Positions 1 to 7,510 of a stretch of DNA of 26,993 bases are shown here, in pieces (the stretch's first letter is position 1; each line of letters begins with the position of its first letter). This DNA is from Lachnospiraceae bacterium UBA3641. Its GTDB lineage: Bacteria; Bacillota; Clostridia; Lachnospirales; Lachnospiraceae. The notes beneath the pieces were generated by a model. That model did no database searches. It saw only the letters and a list, made by a program, of their open reading frames with translations, and was not told the origin of the DNA. The stretch spans positions 1-26,993 of the forward strand of contig DFKQ01000048.1 in assembly GCA_002373875.1 (NCBI GenBank), given 5' to 3'. The position numbers and the translations under genes were made by a program.

Positions 1-298
1 TTCTTACTACCGTCGGGTGAAGGGGGCAGGCGGGGAGAAAATGTTGAAAGGCCACTAAAATAGATGCTGTATGCAAGAGCCGTGGCAATCAGTCCGAACA
101 GAAATCCATACAGAAGAAGTCTCGCATTAAAAGCAAGGGGGCAAGTGACGCTGCGCTGAAGTCACCTCCGGTTGCAGTGAGTGCGCATCCGACAACATTG
201 ACAAGCAAAGCAGCCCATTTCAAAAGGTTCATTTTCTCTTTGAAGAGCAACATCGATGTAATGCAAGTAAAGATCGGCGCAGTATTTAAAAGGACAGA
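1..298 (-). pseudogene. EamA/DMT-family transporter remnant
   Basis: Remnant of a drug/metabolite transporter (EamA) gene, 5'-truncated and frameshifted, running off the left edge. Reading leftward from about 296, the peptide contains LLNTAPIFTCITSMLLFKEK followed by LLKWAALLVNVVGCALTATG, a typical EamA pair of membrane helices. The frame ends in a stop near 89. A second frame takes over near 120 and reads YGFLFGLIATALAYSIYFSG, which is the expected next helix, so a single frameshift separates the two parts. No start codon or ribosome binding site of its own is visible. Its upstream end is joined directly to a B3/4-domain gene remnant. I am sure of the family and of the broken state. Whether the part left of the window is also degraded cannot be seen. 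Confidence 0.75.
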
Positions 299-654
299 AC
301 CGACAGACAGGCCGCTTTTCACAGAGATCAGGTTATTCACATCGACGACAGAATTGATGTGGTACAGTTCATACCCACGACGAACTCTGCGAATCAAAGC
401 TTCAGATGAAACTCTATAGCGTCCCGGGTTTCTGCCAAAAGCCTTGTAAGCAGCACGGCTACCCTTTATACCAGGAATCTCACTCCATTCTTTTCCTTCC
501 CGCTGCTTCTCACCTGCGGCAGGACTTCCGCATTCATATACTCCCAGAAATGATCATCCGGCGCTTTCACATCTGCATGGAATTGTAAAAGCCCCAGTCG
601 GATCTCCGGATAGACGTTGAACAATTCCTTATCGATAGTCACATCATATTTCAT
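299..654 (-). pseudogene. B3/4-domain protein remnant, frameshifted and fused to EamA
   Basis: Remnant of a B3/4-domain protein, a small family related to the B3/B4 editing domain of phenylalanyl-tRNA synthetase beta. The start at 654 is preceded by a good AGGAAAG ribosome binding site. The first frame reads MKYDVTIDKELFNVYPEIRL and so on, ending in a stop at 466. Another frame continues the family with EIPGIKGSRAAYKAFGRNPG and then RYRVSSEALIRRVRRG and INSVVDVNNLISVKSGLSVG. The frameshift lies near 490-530. After about residue 34 of the second segment (near 298) the similarity switches abruptly to an EamA transporter. The intact family has roughly 220 residues; only about 115 remain. The promoter looks intact, so a truncated peptide might still be made. 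Confidence 0.75.
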
Positions 655-722
655 ATGTAATCTTTCCTCGTCGAATTCCGAGTTGTCACTCCATCACGCT
701 GCGCTCTTAAAAAAGGTATTTC

Positions 723-751
723 ATTATACCTCATATCGGTGAAATTTTCCA
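723..751 (-). promoter_or_regulatory. Promoter of the B3/4 remnant
   Basis: On the - strand, TGGAAA (746-751) and TATAAT (723-728) are separated by 17 bases, about 70 bases upstream of the start at 654. The -10 is perfect and the -35 matches TTGACA at four of six positions. The same TGGAAA-N17-TATAAT arrangement recurs before the HD-GYP gene at 20491. Confidence 0.55.
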
Positions 752-817
752 CTATAAAAAAAACGTGGTTTTCGGGGTTAAACAGCTTTGAACAGTTTCT
801 CGTCATATCCGCGCTAC

Positions 818-928
818 GCGGAGTTGGTGATCAATATTGATTAGGTGGTTCTCAAAGTCGATATCCTTGATGGTCAGCCGGCAGAACTCTGAGATGCGCA
901 TCCCGGTGTGGACCAGAATGTACATAGG
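818..928 (-). pseudogene. Tn916-type tyrosine integrase fragment
   Basis: Thirty-seven codons, open in the - strand, read PMYILVHTGMRISEFCRLTI followed by KDIDFENHLINIDHQLR. This matches the start of the catalytic domain of Tn916-family tyrosine recombinases, including the TGxRISE segment that holds the first catalytic arginine. No start codon, N-terminal DNA-binding domain, later catalytic box (HxLRH) or tyrosine is present, so it is inactive. The 5' edge abuts a GGGACGGTTC repeat (931-957). The stretch 655-983 holds no intact gene, only the promoter, this scrap and that repeat. It suggests a past integrative element in this locus, but no attachment site is recognisable. Confidence 0.7.
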
Positions 929-930
929 GA

Positions 931-957
931 AATTGGGGACGGTTCTCAATTCTCACA
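931..957. repeat. GGGACGGTTC-core repeat, copy 1
   Basis: An imperfect palindrome built around GGGGACGGTTCT (935-946), flanked by AATT on the left and CAATT on the right. It lies between the gltD stop codon and the integrase scrap. Its flanks differ from the TGAAAC...GTTTCA ends of most other copies in the window, so it may be a subtype. Confidence 0.6.
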
Positions 958-983
958 AAAGCAAGGTCAGCCTTCCCATCCCC

Positions 984-2492
984 TCAAATCCCCGAATACC
1001 CCATAAGGGATTCATCAACAGCCCTTGCGGCCCTCATGCCTTCATTTATGGCACGGACCACAAGGGACTGGCCGGAGTGCATGTCACCTGCGGTAAATAC
1101 ATTGCCACGGCTTGTTTCATAAACACCTGCCTCTGTTGCCACGTTGGTGCGTCCGTCAACATCCACCTTAAAGGCCTTGGTAACATATTCCTGCGAACCT
1201 AAAAATCCGGCCGCTATAAGGACAATATCAGCCGCTTCTTCCGATTCTGTCCCATTTACGGGACACATCTGCATACGCCCTGTTGCTTCATCCTTCTTAG
1301 GCGTCAGCTTCACTGTCTTAACTCCCGTAAGGTTACCCTTCTTATCTTTAATAAATTCCGTGACCGTCGTCTGATACACCCTCGGATCGCTTCCAAACAG
1401 GGTGATGGCCTCCTCCTGGCCGTAATCGGTCTTTAATACCTTAGGCCACTGGGGCCATGGGTTTGATTCTGCCCTGACTTCACATGGCCTTGGCATCATC
1501 TCAAGCTGGATGACGGAAGATGCACCTAAGCGGATCGAACTGCCAACACAGTCATTGCCGGTATCGCCGCCTCCTATGACTATCACCTTCCTGCCCTTAA
1601 GGCTTGTGAAGGAGAAGTCCGTCTTCCCTATCACGCGGTCATAATCATAATCCGCATCCATTACTGCCCCTGTAACCTCAGTAAGAAAATCAACCGCAAA
1701 ATATATCCCCCTGGCATCCCGGCCCGGAACCTTTATATCCCTGGGATTTGCCGCCCCACAGGCAAGGATCACGCGGTCGTACTCCTTAAGAAGCCTGTCG
1801 GCCTTGATATCCTTACCGGCATCAGTATTGTAAATAAATTCAATACCCGACTCTTCCATTAGTTTAATGCGCCTGTCGATGATTCGCTTATCAAGCTTCA
1901 TGTTGGGAATGCCGTACCTTAACAGGCCGCCGGCCCTGTCCCTTCTCTCATAGACGGTGACCTTATGGCCCCTCTTATTAAGCCAGTAGGCTGCAGACAG
2001 CCCGGCAGGCCCGCTTCCTATAACTGCCACCTTCCTGCCTGACCTTACAGCCGGTATATCCGGTTTCACAAGTCCGTGGGCAAAAGCGTATTCTATAACG
2101 CTCCTCTCATTTTCCTTAGTCGATACGGCCTCCCCGTGAACGCTCACGGTACAGGCTGCCTCACACAGGGCAGGACATACCCTTGATGTAAACTCCGGGA
2201 AGCAGTGGGTCTTAGAAAGCCTTATATAGGCCTGCTCGAAGTTCCCGTGATAAACAAGGTCGTTCACCTCCGGCACCAGATTATTGAGCGGACAGCCCGA
2301 CATCATTCCCGCTATCATTGTGCCCGCCTGGCAGAAGGGAACTCCGCAGGACATACACCTTGCCCCCTGCTCCATCTGCTCCTTCTCAGGCAGGGCCCCA
2401 TGGAATTCGTCAAAGTCATGTATCCTGACCTGTGTCTCCCTTACGGGTCCTTCCTTTCTTTCGTATTCCATAAATCCTGTCGGTTTTCCCAT
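984..2492 (-). CDS. gltD: Glutamate synthase (NADPH) small subunit
   Basis: Small subunit of glutamate synthase. It passes electrons from NAD(P)H through FAD and iron-sulfur clusters to the large subunit GltB, which makes glutamate from glutamine and 2-oxoglutarate. The 502-residue length fits the family. The N-terminal region has the cysteine pattern for two 4Fe-4S clusters: C46, C49, C54 and C67 in and after CMSCGVPFCQ, then C106, C110 and C114 in VCPALCEAAC. An FAD-binding GSGPAGL follows at about 159, and a second dinucleotide site (NADPH), VIGGGDTGND, lies near residue 306. The C-terminal FTAGDMHSGQSLVVRAI is the conserved FAD-contacting end. I chose the ATG at 2492 because AAAAGGAG sits just upstream; the frame is open for 32 further codons upstream, but those fall in leader repeats. 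It follows gltB by 192 bases, presumably in the same transcript. Confidence 0.97.
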   Translation of the reverse strand: MGKPTGFMEYERKEGPVRETQVRIHDFDEFHGALPEKEQMEQGARCMSCGVPFCQAGTMIAGMMSGCPLNNLVPEVNDLVYHGNFEQAYIRLSKTHCFPEFTSRVCPALCEAACTVSVHGEAVSTKENERSVIEYAFAHGLVKPDIPAVRSGRKVAVIGSGPAGLSAAYWLNKRGHKVTVYERRDRAGGLLRYGIPNMKLDKRIIDRRIKLMEESGIEFIYNTDAGKDIKADRLLKEYDRVILACGAANPRDIKVPGRDARGIYFAVDFLTEVTGAVMDADYDYDRVIGKTDFSFTSLKGRKVIVIGGGDTGNDCVGSSIRLGASSVIQLEMMPRPCEVRAESNPWPQWPKVLKTDYGQEEAITLFGSDPRVYQTTVTEFIKDKKGNLTGVKTVKLTPKKDEATGRMQMCPVNGTESEEAADIVLIAAGFLGSQEYVTKAFKVDVDGRTNVATEAGVYETSRGNVFTAGDMHSGQSLVVRAINEGMRAARAVDESLMGYSGI

Positions 2493-2540
2493 TTTTTCTC
2501 TCCTTTTTACTTCATCCGCCGCTTCGCTATCCCCCGTCTC

Positions 2541-2590
2541 GTCTCCCGACCCGGTCTGTGCTAAACGCTTGCCACCGGCAAGCAGCACCC
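2541..2590 (-). repeat. Structured leader element of gltD, shared with the asnB leader
   Basis: On the - strand this reads GGGTGCT, a stem-loop (GCTTGCC-GGT-GGCAAGC), then AGCAC, AGACCG and GGGAGAC. The asnB leader at 9250-9305 has the same order: GGGTGCT, a different stem-loop, AGCAC, GGACCG, GGAGAC. The outer GTGCT/AGCAC bases pair in both. Stem sequences differ while the framework is kept. The element lies in the gltB-gltD spacer, about 50 bases before the gltD ribosome binding site. Whether it is a regulatory RNA or a mobile repeat is unknown. Confidence 0.5.
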
Positions 2591-2660
2591 CTCAAGGGGA
2601 AGGCGCGGGGAACATGCCCGCAAGGGACCGGCTTCGTGTCGTAAGCGTCCTCCTGTTTAA

Positions 2661-2687
2661 TGAAACGAGGAACCGTCCCCTGTTTCA
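2661..2687 (-). repeat. GGGACGGTTC-core repeat, copy 2, supplying the gltB stop
   Basis: On the - strand the repeat is TGAAAC, an AGGGGACGGTTCCTC core, then GTTTCA: a hairpin with TGAAAC/GTTTCA ends. The first three bases, TGA (2687-2685), are the stop codon of gltB. Just downstream (2619-2641) lies CAAGGGACC...CTTCGTGTCG, whose complement resembles part of copy 4 near 7299-7322, so a longer composite unit may exist. Confidence 0.7.
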
Positions 2688-5600
2688 TGGGTGTTTTACG
2701 GCATAGAATGCTTCAACCTGCGCTTCCTCATATGACATCCCCTTCTCTTCAAAGCGGCCCGTTAAGATCATCAGCTTCTTATAGTTCTCGGGGATTATCT
2801 TCTTAAACTTAGGCAGGTATCCTTCATAATCATCAAGGATCGCCTGAGCCTTAAGCGACCCCGTAAGCCCGGCATGCTTTAATAGCATAGCCTTAAGCTC
2901 GTCCACGTCATTCTTATTCTCCACAGGTTCCATAAGAACAAGGTCCTTATTAAGGTTCCGGTAAAGGGTATTGTGTTCATCAAGAACATAGGCCACGCCG
3001 CCGCTCATTCCGGCAGCGAAGTTCTTGCCCGTGGGTCCTATCACCACTACCCGGCCTCCCGTCATGTATTCGCATCCGTGCTCCCCAACACCCTCTACCA
3101 CAGCGCAGGCGCCTGAATTCCTGACAGCGAACCTCTCCCCTGCCATACCCTCGAAATATGCTTCTCCCGAGGTGGCACCGTAGAGGGCCACGTTTCCGAT
3201 TATTATATTGTTCTCCGCATCATACCCGGCATCGGACGGAGCCTTGACAACGATCTTCCCGCCCGATAATCCCTTGCCTATATAGTCGTTGGAATCGCCG
3301 GTTAAGGTAAGGGTGAGCCCCTTAGGGATAAAGGCTCCGAATGACTGGCCCCCATGTCCCGTACAATCAATGCTCACGGTATCTGCATCAAGACCATCCT
3401 TATTCTGTCTTGTTATCTCGCTTCCAAGCAGGGTTCCGAAGGTTCTGTCGGTGTTGGTCAGCGTAATCTCTTCCCTGCACTTTTTACCCGACTTTATCGC
3501 ATTCTTAACAGATGCCTTACTGAGAAGCTCCTTCTCGTCCCTGGTCTTTTCAAGTTCAAAATCATAAGCCCTTGCAGGATCAAATACCCTTCCCGTTGAA
3601 GATATCCCGTCATCCGCGGACAGGCTTAAAATATCCGATACATCGATCCTTGCGGCATTCCCCTTAAGGCCGTCCTTCGTCTTAAGGCGGTCACTTCGTC
3701 CCGTCATCTCGTTAAGGGTCCTAAAGCCCAGCCTTGCCATGTACTCGCGAAGCTCCTGTGCGATAAAGCGCATAAAGTTCTCCACATACTCGGCCTTACC
3801 CGTAAACCTCTTCCTAAGCTCCGGGTTCTGGGTGGCAATACCGAAGGGGCAGGTATCAAGGTTACATACCCTCATCATTGCGCAGCCAAGGGTTACAAGG
3901 GGTGCGGTAGCGAATCCGAATTCCTCGGCTCCCAGGAGGGCCGCGATGGCTACATCCCTTCCACTCATTAGCTTACCGTCTGTCTCTATCATCACCCGGT
4001 CACGCAGGCCGTTTCTTATAAGGGTCTTGTGGGTCTCCGCAAGTCCCAGTTCCCATGGAAGACCCGCATTGTGGATGGAACTTACGGGCGCTGCCCCCGT
4101 ACCTCCGTCGTAGCCCGATATGAGGATGACCTGGGCTCCCGCCTTGGCGACGCCGGCGGCTATGGTCCCAACACCTGCTTCCGATACCAGCTTGACACTT
4201 ATCCTTGCGTATTTGTTGGAATTCTTAAGGTCGTATATAAGCTGGGCCAGGTCCTCGATGGAGTAGATGTCGTGATGGGGCGGCGGCGATATAAGGCTTA
4301 CGCCCGGTGTCGAGTGCCTGGTCTTGGCTATCCATGGATATACCTTGCCTGCAGGCAGGTGTCCGCCCTCTCCGGGTTTTGCTCCCTGGGCCATCTTTAT
4401 CTGAAGCTCTCCGGCGCTGACAAGGTATTTCGATGTTACTCCGAAGCGGCCGCTTGCCACCTGCTTTATGGCGGATGAACGGTCATGATCGGTGCCCGCC
4501 GATTCGATACGTTCATCCGATTCGCCGCCCTCGCCCGAGTTCGATTTTCCGTGAAGATGATTCATGGCAACGGCCAGTGCCTCGTGGGCTTCCTCGGATA
4601 TGGACCCGTAGGACATGGCGCCCGTCTTAAACCGCCGCACGATGGACTCGACGCTCTCCACCTCATCTATATCAACGCCCCTTTCGGGATAGTCAAAATC
4701 AAGTACGCTGCGTATATAGCCCGTCTGCTCCTTATCGACCATGGCAGTGTATTGCTTGAACTTACCGTAATCACCCTCTCTTGCCGCACACTGGAGCATA
4801 TGAATGGTCTGCGGATTGTAACGGTGCTTCTCACCCTGAGCGCGCATCTTATGCCTGCCAAGCGAATCAGGTGTGAGGTCACATTCAAGCCCGAGGGGAT
4901 CGTAGGCCCTTGAATGCTGCTCATCCGTCGCGCGCGCTATATCATCAAGATCTATACCGCCTATGGGACTGACCGTTCCCGTAAAGTACTTATCAATGAC
5001 CGTCCCCGACACTCCCAGGGCCTCGAATATCTTGCTGCCCTGATAGGACTGGACGGTTGAAATACCCATCTTGGATGCGATCTTTACTATTCCGTCAAGT
5101 ACCGCCCTGTCGTAGTCATCAACAGCCGCATAGTAATCCTTGTCAAGATCCCCCTTATTTATGAGTTCTCCTATCACGGCATGAGCAAGATAGGGATTCA
5201 CCGCACTTGCGCCGTAGCCGAGAAGGAGGGCAAAGTGATGGACCTCCCTGGGCTCCCCCGATTCAAGTATAAGGGACATGGCCGTGCATTTCCTTGTATC
5301 AACAAGATGCTTGTGAACGGCCGCGACCGCCAGCAGAGAAGGCAGGGCCACATGATTCTCATCCACTCCCCTGTCCGAAAGGATAAGGATGTTGGCGCCC
5401 TCCCTGTAAGCCTTGTCCACTTCAACAAAGAGATGGTCGATCACCCTCTGGATGGGGGTTGACTTGTAATAAAGTATGGAAACCCTTACCACCTTGAAGC
5501 CCGGCTTGTTCATCTTCTCTATCTTAAGAAGATCAAGGTCCGTAAGTATGGGATTCTCTACCTTGAGCATGTGGCAGTTAAGGGCCTGCTCCCTTAAGAG

Positions 5601-7211
5601 GTTGCCGTTCTTGCCAAGATAGACGGTTGTGGATGTCACTATCTTCTCCCTTGCCGCATCAATGGGCGGGTTGGTGACCTGGGCAAACATCTGCTTAAAA
5701 TAGTTAAATAGCGGTTGGTATTTGTCCGAAAGTACCGCGATAGGCGTATCAACACCCATGGCTCCTATGTTTTCGGAACCTGTAAGGGCCATGGTCTTAA
5801 TGCTCTCACTGCATTCCTCGTAGGAATAACCGAAGGCCTTCTCAAGCTGCAGCCTCTCCTTCTCAGAATACGAGATCACCCGGCTGTTTGGTATTTTAAG
5901 CTCCTTAAGTGTAAGGAGGTTGGAATCAAGCCACTCTCCGTAGGGCTCCTTGCCCGCGTAATATTCCTTAAGTTCTTCGTCCTCCATTATCTTACCCCTG
6001 ATAGTATCTATAAGGAGCATTTTGCCGGGGTGGAGGCGTTCCTTCTTAAGTATATGGGCCTCCGCAAGTTCAAGGACCCCCACCTCGGAGGACAATATCA
6101 AACGCCCGTTATCCATTACGTAATACCTGGATGGACGAAGGCCGTTGCGATCAAGAATGGCACCCATCACATCACCGTCCGAGAAGAGGATCGAAGCCGG
6201 TCCGTCCCAGGGCTCCATCATGGTGGCATAGTACTGGTAGAAATCCCTCACCTCCTGGGATATCGTATCGTTGTGGGCCCAGGGCTCGGGAACCATCATC
6301 ATTGCGGCTAACGGAAGGTCAATGCCGCTCATCATAAGGAATTCCAGTGTATTATCAAACATGGCAGAGTCCGAGCCCCAGGTCGGGATGACAGGTAATA
6401 CCTTGACCATATCCTCCGCAGTCAGCCGGTCCGTATACATGGTTTCCTCACGAGCAAGCATCTTATCCACGTTGCCCTTGATGGTGTTGATCTCGCCGTT
6501 GTGGACCATAAGCCTGTTTGGATGAGCCTTCTCCCATGAAGGGGTGGTATTGGTCGAAAAACGGGAATGTACCATCGCGATCGCCGACTTGTATGACTTT
6601 GCCTCAAGGTCCGTAAAGAAGGTGCGCAACTGGCCTACCAAGAACATGCCCTTATATACGATGGTCCTGCAGGATAAGGAGCATACATAGGTATTGTCGG
6701 TGCTCTGCTCGAAGACCCTCCTTATCACATACAGCTTCCTGTCAAAATCAATATCGCTCCTTATCCCTTCCGGCCTTGCAACAAAGCTCTGATATATTGC
6801 CGGCATGCAGTCCCTCGCCCTGCTTCCAAGGACCGATTCATTGACCCTTACCTTGCGCCAGCCAAGGAAGGTTACTCCCTCCTTTAAGGCTATGACCTCA
6901 AACATCTTCATGGCCCGGGATCTTTTAAGCTCATCCTGCGGGAAGAAGAACATGCCCACGCCGTATTCCCTTGCACCGGGAAGTGTGATTCCAAGGCCTT
7001 CGCACTCCTTTTTGAAGAAGTCATGGGGTATCCGTGTCAGTATTCCGACACCGTCACCCGTCTCGCCCAGCGCATCCTTACCTGCCCGGTGTTCCAGATG
7101 TTCTACTATCCTCAGGGCATCCGATACCACCTCATGGTCGTCATGTCCGTCGATATTTACTATCGCACCTATACCGCAATTGTCATGTTCATAATTATTA
7201 TATTCTGTCAT
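2685..7211 (-). CDS. gltB: Glutamate synthase (NADPH) large subunit
   Basis: Large subunit of glutamate synthase (1508 residues, full family length). It hydrolyses glutamine at an N-terminal amidotransferase site and channels ammonia to an FMN site, where 2-oxoglutarate is aminated and reduced. Visible parts, in order: a short propeptide then Cys12 in DNCGIGAI, the class II glutamine amidotransferase nucleophile expected to be exposed by cleavage; the amidotransferase domain to about residue 430; a central domain; the FMN-binding synthase domain (about 790-1190) with the 3Fe-4S cysteines near 1111, 1117 and 1122 in CAMMRVCNLDTCPFGIA; and the GXGXG beta-helix (about 1250-1500), with GHGGQSFGAF and GVGEHGCEYMTGG. 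The start is supported by GGAGG nine bases upstream. A hairpin repeat ends two bases before that ribosome binding site, and another supplies the stop codon. No promoter is clear between asnB and gltB, so cotranscription with asnB is likely. Confidence 0.98.
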   Translation of the reverse strand: MTEYNNYEHDNCGIGAIVNIDGHDDHEVVSDALRIVEHLEHRAGKDALGETGDGVGILTRIPHDFFKKECEGLGITLPGAREYGVGMFFFPQDELKRSRAMKMFEVIALKEGVTFLGWRKVRVNESVLGSRARDCMPAIYQSFVARPEGIRSDIDFDRKLYVIRRVFEQSTDNTYVCSLSCRTIVYKGMFLVGQLRTFFTDLEAKSYKSAIAMVHSRFSTNTTPSWEKAHPNRLMVHNGEINTIKGNVDKMLAREETMYTDRLTAEDMVKVLPVIPTWGSDSAMFDNTLEFLMMSGIDLPLAAMMMVPEPWAHNDTISQEVRDFYQYYATMMEPWDGPASILFSDGDVMGAILDRNGLRPSRYYVMDNGRLILSSEVGVLELAEAHILKKERLHPGKMLLIDTIRGKIMEDEELKEYYAGKEPYGEWLDSNLLTLKELKIPNSRVISYSEKERLQLEKAFGYSYEECSESIKTMALTGSENIGAMGVDTPIAVLSDKYQPLFNYFKQMFAQVTNPPIDAAREKIVTSTTVYLGKNGNLLREQALNCHMLKVENPILTDLDLLKIEKMNKPGFKVVRVSILYYKSTPIQRVIDHLFVEVDKAYREGANILILSDRGVDENHVALPSLLAVAAVHKHLVDTRKCTAMSLILESGEPREVHHFALLLGYGASAVNPYLAHAVIGELINKGDLDKDYYAAVDDYDRAVLDGIVKIASKMGISTVQSYQGSKIFEALGVSGTVIDKYFTGTVSPIGGIDLDDIARATDEQHSRAYDPLGLECDLTPDSLGRHKMRAQGEKHRYNPQTIHMLQCAAREGDYGKFKQYTAMVDKEQTGYIRSVLDFDYPERGVDIDEVESVESIVRRFKTGAMSYGSISEEAHEALAVAMNHLHGKSNSGEGGESDERIESAGTDHDRSSAIKQVASGRFGVTSKYLVSAGELQIKMAQGAKPGEGGHLPAGKVYPWIAKTRHSTPGVSLISPPPHHDIYSIEDLAQLIYDLKNSNKYARISVKLVSEAGVGTIAAGVAKAGAQVILISGYDGGTGAAPVSSIHNAGLPWELGLAETHKTLIRNGLRDRVMIETDGKLMSGRDVAIAALLGAEEFGFATAPLVTLGCAMMRVCNLDTCPFGIATQNPELRKRFTGKAEYVENFMRFIAQELREYMARLGFRTLNEMTGRSDRLKTKDGLKGNAARIDVSDILSLSADDGISSTGRVFDPARAYDFELEKTRDEKELLSKASVKNAIKSGKKCREEITLTNTDRTFGTLLGSEITRQNKDGLDADTVSIDCTGHGGQSFGAFIPKGLTLTLTGDSNDYIGKGLSGGKIVVKAPSDAGYDAENNIIIGNVALYGATSGEAYFEGMAGERFAVRNSGACAVVEGVGEHGCEYMTGGRVVVIGPTGKNFAAGMSGGVAYVLDEHNTLYRNLNKDLVLMEPVENKNDVDELKAMLLKHAGLTGSLKAQAILDDYEGYLPKFKKIIPENYKKLMILTGRFEEKGMSYEEAQVEAFYAVKHP

Positions 7212-7228
7212 ATCCCTTGTCCTCCATA

Positions 7229-7256
7229 TGAAACAGGGGGACGGTTCCCCGTTTCA
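7229..7256 (-). repeat. GGGACGGTTC-core repeat, copy 3, abutting the gltB ribosome binding site
   Basis: A clean hairpin: TGAAAC, GGGG, loop GACGGTT, CCCC, GTTTCA, with one bulged A. It ends directly before GGAGG of gltB, so when folded in the - strand transcript it lies next to the translation start. Confidence 0.75.
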
Positions 7257-7279
7257 TTTTCCTGTTTCCTTCATTGTTA

Positions 7280-7332
7280 TGAAACAGGGGGACGGTTCCG
7301 ACGCGAAGCTAGTCCCTTGTGGGTCCGTTTCA
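7280..7332 (-). repeat. GGGACGGTTC-core repeat, copy 4, long form
   Basis: Begins TGAAACAGGGGGACGGTTCC and ends GTTTCA, but about 25 bases containing CGACGCGAAGC and TCCCTTGTGGG are inserted between the core and the closing arm. A similar block (CGACACGAAGC, TCCCTTGCGGG) lies beside copy 2 at 2617-2641, so this is a recurrent composite rather than random sequence. Confidence 0.6.
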
Positions 7333-7359
7333 TCCCTGTTTCCTCATGTTATGCAAACC

Positions 7360-7395
7360 ACAAGGGCGCCAATCACTATTGATTGACGCCCTTGT
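7360..7395 (-). terminator. 16-bp hairpin in the asnB-gltB spacer
   Basis: ACAAGGGCGTCAATCA, loop ATAG, TGATTGGCGCCCTTGT on the - strand. All 16 positions pair in the - strand RNA, one as a G-U wobble; in the + strand RNA that position becomes a C-A mismatch. This favours a function in the leftward asnB-gltB transcript. No U-run follows on the - strand, so it may be a processing or stability hairpin rather than an intrinsic terminator. The + strand has only a weak T-rich tail (CATTTCTTTTC). The 286-base spacer 7212-7497 holds this hairpin and four repeat copies, with no gene. Confidence 0.45.
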
Positions 7396-7435
7396 CATTT
7401 CTTTTCTATGTTCTGTTTTCCGTTTTCCTTCATTT

Positions 7436-7473
7436 TGAACCGGAGGGACGGTTCCCTGTTTCACCTACCGCTG
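7436..7473. repeat. GGGACGGTTC-core repeat, copy 5, with duplicated asnB 3' end
   Basis: A 38-base unit nearly identical to the adjacent 37-base unit at 7474-7510 (one extra A). Its right end, TCACCTACCGCTG, is a second copy of the last codons and stop of asnB (Ser-Gly-Arg-stop on the - strand). This makes it a tandem duplication of repeat plus coding end. Confidence 0.8.
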
Positions 7474-7510
7474 TGAACCGGGGGACGGTTCCCTGTTTCA
7501 CCTACCGCTG
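7474..7510. repeat. GGGACGGTTC-core repeat, copy 6, overlapping the asnB stop
   Basis: Unit TGAACCGGGGGACGGTTCCC plus TGTTTCA plus the final asnB codons. The TGA stop of asnB (7500-7498) is the first three bases of the repeat in the - direction, exactly as at gltB. Confidence 0.8.

Noticed and set aside
2493..2588. N-terminal extension of GltD by 32 codons
   Set aside because: AAAAGGAG directly precedes the ATG at 2492, and the extension is leader repeat sequence with no family match.
5715..6311. Long open frame on the + strand opposite gltB (198 codons)
   Set aside because: It is a shadow of gltB without family resemblance or ribosome binding site; gltB is full length and intact here.
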